NCBI GenBank assembly: GCA_004028745.1
Contig: RAZP01000010.1
Span: 1-9,616 of the forward strand
Reading direction: 5' to 3'
Origin: Prosthecochloris sp.
GTDB lineage: Bacteria > Bacteroidota > Chlorobiia > Chlorobiales > Chlorobiaceae
Length of the DNA stretch: 9,616 nt
In this document: positions 5,704 through 9,616 of the stretch, one piece after another
Layout: each line of letters begins with the position of its first letter
How positions within the stretch are numbered: the stretch's first letter is position 1
Notes under the pieces: generated by a model
What the model was told of the DNA's origin: nothing
The model's input: the letters and a program-made list of their open reading frames with translations, nothing else
The model's database searches: none
Made by a program: the position numbers and the translations under genes

Positions 5704-7137
5704 ATGGCAAAGGTTGCGATCATTGGAGCCGGGTTTGCAGGACATACTGCGGCAATGTACCTGGGAGACGCCATAGGCAAGGATCATGAAATAACGGTTA
5801 TACACAAGTTTGATTATTTCGGTTTTGTCCCGTCATGGGTGTGGCTGGGTATTGATGCTGTAAAGCCTGACGAGACCATTTTCAAATTGAAGCCGATCTA
5901 CGACAGGTTCAATGTGAATTTTGTCCAGGGAAAAGTGACTTCCGTTCACCCGGATGAAAACTACGTTATCGTTGATAAGGCAAATGGCGGCGGTGAGGCA
6001 AGCGTTGAATATGATTATCTTATTGTCGCTACCGGTGCTCACATGAATTACGCGGCTACCCCTGGCCTCGGACCTGATAAGTACACCGAATCTATCTGTC
6101 ATTTCGATACGGCCATCAAGGCTCGAGATGCCTATCTTGAGTCAATCGATAGAATGAAACGCGGAGAAAAGCAGCGTCTGGTCATTGGGACGGGTCATCC
6201 GATGGCAGCCTGCCAGGGTGCGGCGTTTGAGTATATCACCAATATTCATCACGATTTGACCCGGCGAGGGCTCAGGGACAAGGCGGAACTTGCCTATCTG
6301 ACCAATGAACCGGCAATCGGCGATTTCGGTGTCGGGGGCATTAACGTTGTCAAACGGGGAGGAAGAATTGCCCGCGGAGGCGACCTGATCGAGGCTACAA
6401 TGGATGAGTTTGGAATAGAAAAGTCGGTTCGGCGCGGTGTAAAAGAGGTTGATGAGAAAAAAATCTACTGGGAGGATTTCGAAGGCAACTTCGGTGAAGA
6501 TGAGTACGATTTTGCGATGCTTATACCACAGTCACGGGGTGTAACGTTCCCATTCTATGATAAAAATGGCGAAGATATCTCAGCCAAGGTGACCAACCCT
6601 GGTGGTTTTATTCTTGCGGACGGCATTTACGGGCTAAGTTACGATGAACTGGTAAGAACTCCGGATGCATGGCCGGCAAACTATCAAAACCCGCTCTATA
6701 AAAACATCTTTTCCGCGGGTATTGCATTTGCACCTCCGGGCCCTATTTCAGTTCCTCACACCACGAAAAACGGAACAACCATTGTTCCGGGAGCCCCAAG
6801 AACCGGGATGATTTCCGGTGTTATCGGAAGGGTCGTGGCGCTGAACATCATCGACCATATAAAGAACGGGCGCATGACACATCGTGAGCGCATGTCAGAA
6901 ATGTTAGCTGTTTGTATTGCATCTAACGGAAAATCGCTTTGGAGTGGTTCCGCAATTGTCATGATTATTTATCCAGTCGTACCTGATCACACTCGTTACG
7001 ACAACAAGGAAGGACGCGATCTGTTTGTTACCAGAGTTGAGCGTGGTCTGGCAGGAGCATGGTTGAAGCAGATGGTTGAAACAACCTTCATGCACAAGTT
7101 CAGGGGCCGCATCGGCTGGCAGATTATACCCGAGTAA
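5704..7137 (+). CDS. sqr: Sulfide:quinone oxidoreductase (FAD-dependent)
   Basis: The 477-aa flavoprotein should oxidise sulfide to polysulfide or sulfur and pass electrons to the quinone pool at the membrane. The N-terminal dinucleotide motif VAIIGAGFAG (4-13) and DYLIVATGAHMNYA (104-117) bind FAD. The protein has exactly three cysteines, C132, C170 (MAACQGAAFEY) and C404 (AVCIASNGKS). Their number and order match the three conserved cysteines of characterised SQRs, two of which carry the sulfur chain. NIFSAGIAFAPPGP (about 335-350) followed by a VPGAPRTGMISGVIG segment is the quinone/FAD C-terminal signature. The ending WLKQMVETTFMHKFRGRIGW is amphipathic, suiting monotopic membrane binding. 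No signal peptide is seen; SQRs often lack one. The spacing between the second and third cysteines is longer than in the classical enzymes I remember, which suggests one of the divergent SQR types, not assigned here. Flavocytochrome c flavoprotein is less likely because there is no signal sequence. Confidence 0.85.
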   Translation: MAKVAIIGAGFAGHTAAMYLGDAIGKDHEITVIHKFDYFGFVPSWVWLGIDAVKPDETIFKLKPIYDRFNVNFVQGKVTSVHPDENYVIVDKANGGGEASVEYDYLIVATGAHMNYAATPGLGPDKYTESICHFDTAIKARDAYLESIDRMKRGEKQRLVIGTGHPMAACQGAAFEYITNIHHDLTRRGLRDKAELAYLTNEPAIGDFGVGGINVVKRGGRIARGGDLIEATMDEFGIEKSVRRGVKEVDEKKIYWEDFEGNFGEDEYDFAMLIPQSRGVTFPFYDKNGEDISAKVTNPGGFILADGIYGLSYDELVRTPDAWPANYQNPLYKNIFSAGIAFAPPGPISVPHTTKNGTTIVPGAPRTGMISGVIGRVVALNIIDHIKNGRMTHRERMSEMLAVCIASNGKSLWSGSAIVMIIYPVVPDHTRYDNKEGRDLFVTRVERGLAGAWLKQMVETTFMHKFRGRIGWQIIPE

Positions 7138-7176
7138 CCGTGAAGATTTTTAAACACGTAAAACCTGAGGCTAACC

Positions 7177-7293
7177 ATGAGACCTTCAAAATTCGATAGA
7201 TTCCTGATGAGGAACAAAATCTACCAGTTCTGGCGGTTTATTGTACTGAATCTCAAGATTCTCAAAGCGGTTGATCACAGTAAACGAGCCTGA
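7177..7293 (+). CDS. Small basic protein (38 aa) downstream of SQR
   Basis: A short ORF begins 39 nt after the SQR stop, with a good Shine-Dalgarno (GAGG, 7167-7170) 6 nt before its ATG; an in-frame TAA at 7159 precludes an earlier start. It reads MRPSKFDRFLMRNKIYQFWR followed by FIVLNLKILKAVDHSKRA. The arrangement is a basic N-terminus, an aromatic/hydrophobic stretch (YQFWRFIVLNLKILKAV) and a basic tail, typical of a short membrane-associated or amphipathic helix peptide. It ends before the terminator at 7327, so it would be cotranscribed with sqr. I infer a membrane-docking or accessory role for SQR, with no direct evidence. Its reality rests on the ribosome binding site, the spacing and the composition. 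Confidence 0.6.
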   Translation: MRPSKFDRFLMRNKIYQFWRFIVLNLKILKAVDHSKRA

Positions 7294-7326
7294 TCAACAG
7301 AGAGGTATATAAACCGTTGTAGATAT

Positions 7327-7366
7327 AAAGCGCAAAAAGGGATAGTGACCCTTTTGCGCTTTTTTT
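7327..7366 (+). terminator. Rho-independent terminator ending the sqr unit
   Basis: AAAGCGCAAAAAGGG and CCCTTTTGCGCTTT form a stem of about 14 bp with one bulged A and a 7-nt loop (ATAGTGA). It is followed directly by a run of seven T. It separates sqr and the small gene from the octaheme cytochrome unit, so the latter needs its own promoter. Confidence 0.9.
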
Positions 7367-7394
7367 GTTGACGGCAACAATTGTTAACTTGTTG
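7365..7394. promoter_or_regulatory. TTGTTG/CAACAA inverted-repeat cluster upstream of the octaheme cytochrome
   Basis: TTGTTG (7365-7370), ACGG and CAACAA (7375-7380) make a perfect 6-bp inverted repeat. CAACAA then pairs again with TTGTTG at 7389-7394 across TTGTTAAC, and AACAATTGTT (7376-7385) is itself palindromic. The cluster lies 77-106 bp before the start at 7471, a suitable place for an activator or repressor site. The spacing does not match the FNR consensus. A TTGACT at 7418-7423 could be a -35 box, but no good -10 follows. Confidence 0.35.
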
Positions 7395-7470
7395 TTTTTT
7401 ATGAAGATATACATACATTGACTTTGTGGGGACAGTTGGCCTGTCAGTAAGTAAACAAACACTGACCACA

Positions 7471-9081
7471 ATGAAAAAATTATTGAGCATCGGTTTAAGC
7501 TCGGTTATTATTTATCTTTTTGCTTTTTCTCACCTTTTTGCGGAGACGTTTCATCCTCCCGTTGATTCCCTCCTACTTTCCACAGCAGACCACACGAAAT
7601 TCGATGAGCTTAAAAAAGAGTTCAAAAGCGGTCCTGAAGTCACAGCAGCCTGCCTGCGCTGTCATACTGAAGCAGCTAAACAGGTTCATCGTACAAAACA
7701 CTGGACATGGGAAGTGCTCATGAAGGACGGCAAGATGCTCGGGAAGCAGCATGTTGTCAACAACTTCTGCATATCAGTCGAGAGTAACGAGCCCCGCTGC
7801 ACCTCATGTCATATCGGTTATGGGTGGAAAGACCGGACATTCGATTTCAGCAGTGAGAAACATGTTGACTGCCTGGTCTGTCATGACGGTACCGGGACAT
7901 ACAGGAAATTTCCCTCCGGAGCGGGACACCCTCCTTACAAGGACAAGGTGTTCGGGGGTAAGAAACTGTTCAAAAAAGTCGATCTTTCCTACGTTGCTCA
8001 GCACGTCGCCAACCCGGATCGTCACAATTGCGGTATCTGCCATTTCGAAGGCGGGGGCGGTGATGCGGTGAAGCATGGCGACCTCGACAACTCTCTCCTT
8101 GAGCCGGCGGAAACCTTAGATGTGCATATGGCTTCCGGCAAAGATCAGCTCAACATGACCTGTATCGACTGCCACAAAACGGAAGGCCATCAGGTCCCCG
8201 GCAGCCGCTACGAGCCGGCGGCACGTGATGTGCATGGTTTTGATTACCCCCTGCCCGATGATTACCCGACAACATGTGCCTCCTGCCACGGTGTCGATCC
8301 GCATCAAAACTACAAGAAGCTCAATGATCATGTCGACAAAGTTGCCTGTCAAACCTGTCATATTCCCGCCATTGCAAAAGAGCGTCCTACCAAGGTCTGG
8401 TGGGACTGGTCAAAAGCTGGAAAACATGATACAACAGGGGGGCATATAACCCTAAAAGATTCAACGGGGCATCTGGTCTACATGACCAAGAAAGGCGAAT
8501 TCGAGTGGGCGAAGGATATTGTACCGGAATACCGCTGGTTCAACGGGGAGATGAATTACGTGACGTTTCTGACCGAGATCGACGATTCAGGAGTTGTTGC
8601 GATCAATCATCCCGACGGAGAGCCAGGAGATTCGCTTTCACGAATCTGGCCTTTCAAGGTACATCGGGGAAAACAGCCGTATGACCCTCAACTCAAGCGT
8701 TTCGTGAAACCGAAGCTTTTCGGGGCTAAAGGGAGCGGGGCCTACTGGTCCGATTTCGACTGGGAGAAATCGATTGCCGGAGGAATGGAGTACGCAGGTC
8801 TGGAATACAGTGGAAAATATGATTTTGTTGAAACGGAGATGTACTGGCCGATTTCCCATATGGTTTCTCCGAAAGACAAGGCCCTGTCTTGCGTCGATTG
8901 CCACTCCCGTAACGGAAGGCTTGAAAAGCTGGGAGGCTTTTACCTGCCGGGCAGGGATGCCAGCGGGTTTGTTGAAATATTCGGCCTGATTGTCATTATT
9001 GGTTCTTTGACCGGTGTGGTCATTCACGGTATTCTGAGGTTTATGTCCCATAAACGGATGAAAAAGGAAGGTACGCTATGA
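7471..9081 (+). CDS. Octaheme tetrathionate reductase-family cytochrome c, membrane-anchored
   Basis: The 536-aa protein starts at the ATG that opens a clean signal peptide (MKKLLSIGLSSVIIYLFAFS, cut near HLFA|ETF); a GTG at 7426 would only prepend 15 residues that spoil it. Eight CXXCH heme sites are present, with first cysteines at residues 61, 110, 134, 187, 231, 269, 293 and 474. The 180-residue gap before the eighth heme is striking. The set fits the octaheme tetrathionate reductase (OTR) family, periplasmic enzymes that reduce tetrathionate and also nitrite or hydroxylamine in vitro. In Shewanella OTR, heme 2 has a lysine ligand near an Asn/Cys pair; NNFC (97-100) before heme 2 looks like that pair, and DGTGTYRKFPSG (139-150) may hold the lysine. 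A C-terminal transmembrane helix (about 499-525) ends in a basic cytoplasmic tail, so the hemes face the periplasm. The gene is coupled by ATGA to the next one, its likely electron partner. The physiological substrate is unknown. Confidence 0.88.
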   Translation: MKKLLSIGLSSVIIYLFAFSHLFAETFHPPVDSLLLSTADHTKFDELKKEFKSGPEVTAACLRCHTEAAKQVHRTKHWTWEVLMKDGKMLGKQHVVNNFCISVESNEPRCTSCHIGYGWKDRTFDFSSEKHVDCLVCHDGTGTYRKFPSGAGHPPYKDKVFGGKKLFKKVDLSYVAQHVANPDRHNCGICHFEGGGGDAVKHGDLDNSLLEPAETLDVHMASGKDQLNMTCIDCHKTEGHQVPGSRYEPAARDVHGFDYPLPDDYPTTCASCHGVDPHQNYKKLNDHVDKVACQTCHIPAIAKERPTKVWWDWSKAGKHDTTGGHITLKDSTGHLVYMTKKGEFEWAKDIVPEYRWFNGEMNYVTFLTEIDDSGVVAINHPDGEPGDSLSRIWPFKVHRGKQPYDPQLKRFVKPKLFGAKGSGAYWSDFDWEKSIAGGMEYAGLEYSGKYDFVETEMYWPISHMVSPKDKALSCVDCHSRNGRLEKLGGFYLPGRDASGFVEIFGLIVIIGSLTGVVIHGILRFMSHKRMKKEGTL

Positions 9082-9616
9082 GAAAGGTTTATCTATATGC
9101 ACGATTTCAACGCTTTTGGCACTGGATGCAAGCAGTGATAATTTTTTCATTGCTGGTTACCGGTCTTGAGGTACATGGTCTTTTCCATGTTATGGGGTAT
9201 GAAACGGCATTTCATGTGCACAATGCGCTTGCATGGGGGCTGGTCACCTTCATTGTGCTGGCTTTTTTCTGGTACACAACAACCGGCGATTTTCGTCAGT
9301 ATCTTACCGAGGGAAACCTGTTGGAAAAAATCCTGGCACAAGTCCGGTACTACCTGATCGGTATATTCAAAAACGAGCCGCATCCTTTCAAGAAGAACGA
9401 AATTTCCCGGCTCAATCCTTTGCAGAGAATCACCTACCTGATGCTGACCCTTGTCGGGCTGCCGCTCCAGATCATTTTCGGATTTGCTTATTTCTACTTC
9501 AACGAACTTGTTTCCCTCGGGATGAACCCTGACTGGATCGAGCCCATTGCGGTTATTCATACGTTGCTTGCATACATGCTGATCGGCTTCGTCATCATGC
9601 ACGTCTACATGACCAC
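9078..9616 (+). CDS. Cytochrome b561-type membrane subunit (partial, runs off the window)
   Basis: The ATG (9078-9080) overlaps the octaheme gene stop in ATGA and has AAGGAAGG (9064-9071) 6 nt upstream. The visible 179 residues begin MRKVYLYARFQRFWHWMQAV. Hydrophobic helices are seen at about 16-36, 50-65 (ALAWGLVTFIVLAFFWY), 112-135 (ITYLMLTLVGLPLQIIFGFA) and 155-177 (IAVIHTLLAYMLIGFVIMHV). Histidines at H15, H33, H46 and H48, and in the last helix, are candidate ligands for b hemes. The pattern matches the prokaryotic b561 / Ni,Fe-hydrogenase cytochrome b superfamily, including thiosulfate reductase-type subunits. It would link the quinone pool to the periplasmic octaheme cytochrome. The C-terminus is missing from the window. 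Confidence 0.88.
   Translation, partial: MRKVYLYARFQRFWHWMQAVIIFSLLVTGLEVHGLFHVMGYETAFHVHNALAWGLVTFIVLAFFWYTTTGDFRQYLTEGNLLEKILAQVRYYLIGIFKNEPHPFKKNEISRLNPLQRITYLMLTLVGLPLQIIFGFAYFYFNELVSLGMNPDWIEPIAVIHTLLAYMLIGFVIMHVYMT

Noticed and set aside
7365..7394. FNR/Crp box
   Set aside because: The arms are TTGTTG-N4-CAACAA; the spacing between the TTG and CAA half-sites does not match TTGAT-N4-ATCAA.
7426..7470. GTG start for the octaheme cytochrome
   Set aside because: The added 15 residues are polar and would sit before a clean signal peptide that starts with MKKLL at 7471.
7804..8361. Minus-strand ORFs within the octaheme gene
   Set aside because: They are antisense shadows of the heme-binding reading frame.
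9147..9602. 151-aa minus-strand ORF at the right edge
   Set aside because: It is opposite the cytochrome b frame, which has a strong ribosome binding site, coupling and membrane helices.
1..9616. CRISPR array, tRNA or rRNA gene
   Set aside because: No regularly spaced direct repeats, cloverleaf-like segments or rRNA signatures were seen on either strand.

Overview
The window most likely comes from a green sulfur bacterium (Chlorobiaceae) or a close relative. This is inferred from a sulfide:quinone oxidoreductase beside a multiheme cytochrome module, housekeeping genes with moderate GC, and mobile-element debris between genes; it was not confirmed by any search. Every assignment rests on reading the sequence and on remembered family motifs.

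Left edge (1-787): an IS3-family insertion sequence on the minus strand, with complete orfA and the first 78 codons of orfB; the rest lies outside the window. An A8G slippery run and an open -1 frame suggest that an OrfAB fusion transposase is made by programmed frameshifting. Beyond its probable end lie short GGTCAC-type tandem repeats and no gene.

Centre left (788-4597, minus strand): a tight operon pyrE - tyrA - nadK - unknown gene. The spacings are 11 nt, a 4-nt ATGA overlap and 26 nt. PyrE (orotate phosphoribosyltransferase), TyrA (prephenate/arogenate dehydrogenase) and NadK (NAD kinase) are housekeeping enzymes of pyrimidine, tyrosine and NADP synthesis. The last gene (489 aa) matches nothing I recognise.

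Centre (4598-5703): ruvX/yqgF (minus strand, GTG start) sits between two related MITE-like elements of 89 and 117 bp. Each has terminal inverted repeats and a perfect 4-bp AT-only target duplication (TATA and TTAT). They share internal blocks, so they belong to one non-autonomous family.

Right half (5704-9616, plus strand): a redox region. First comes a sulfide:quinone oxidoreductase that retains exactly three cysteines at positions fitting the family. It is followed by a 38-aa basic/hydrophobic peptide gene with a good ribosome binding site, and then a strong terminator. After a cluster of TTGTTG/CAACAA arms comes an octaheme tetrathionate reductase-family cytochrome c with a signal peptide and a C-terminal membrane anchor. 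It is translationally coupled (ATGA) to a b-type membrane cytochrome that runs off the window. The likely picture is quinone-linked sulfur electron transfer: SQR feeds electrons from sulfide into the quinone pool, and the cytochrome b/octaheme pair exchanges electrons between quinone and a periplasmic sulfur or nitrogen compound. The direction and substrate of the second system cannot be read from the sequence.
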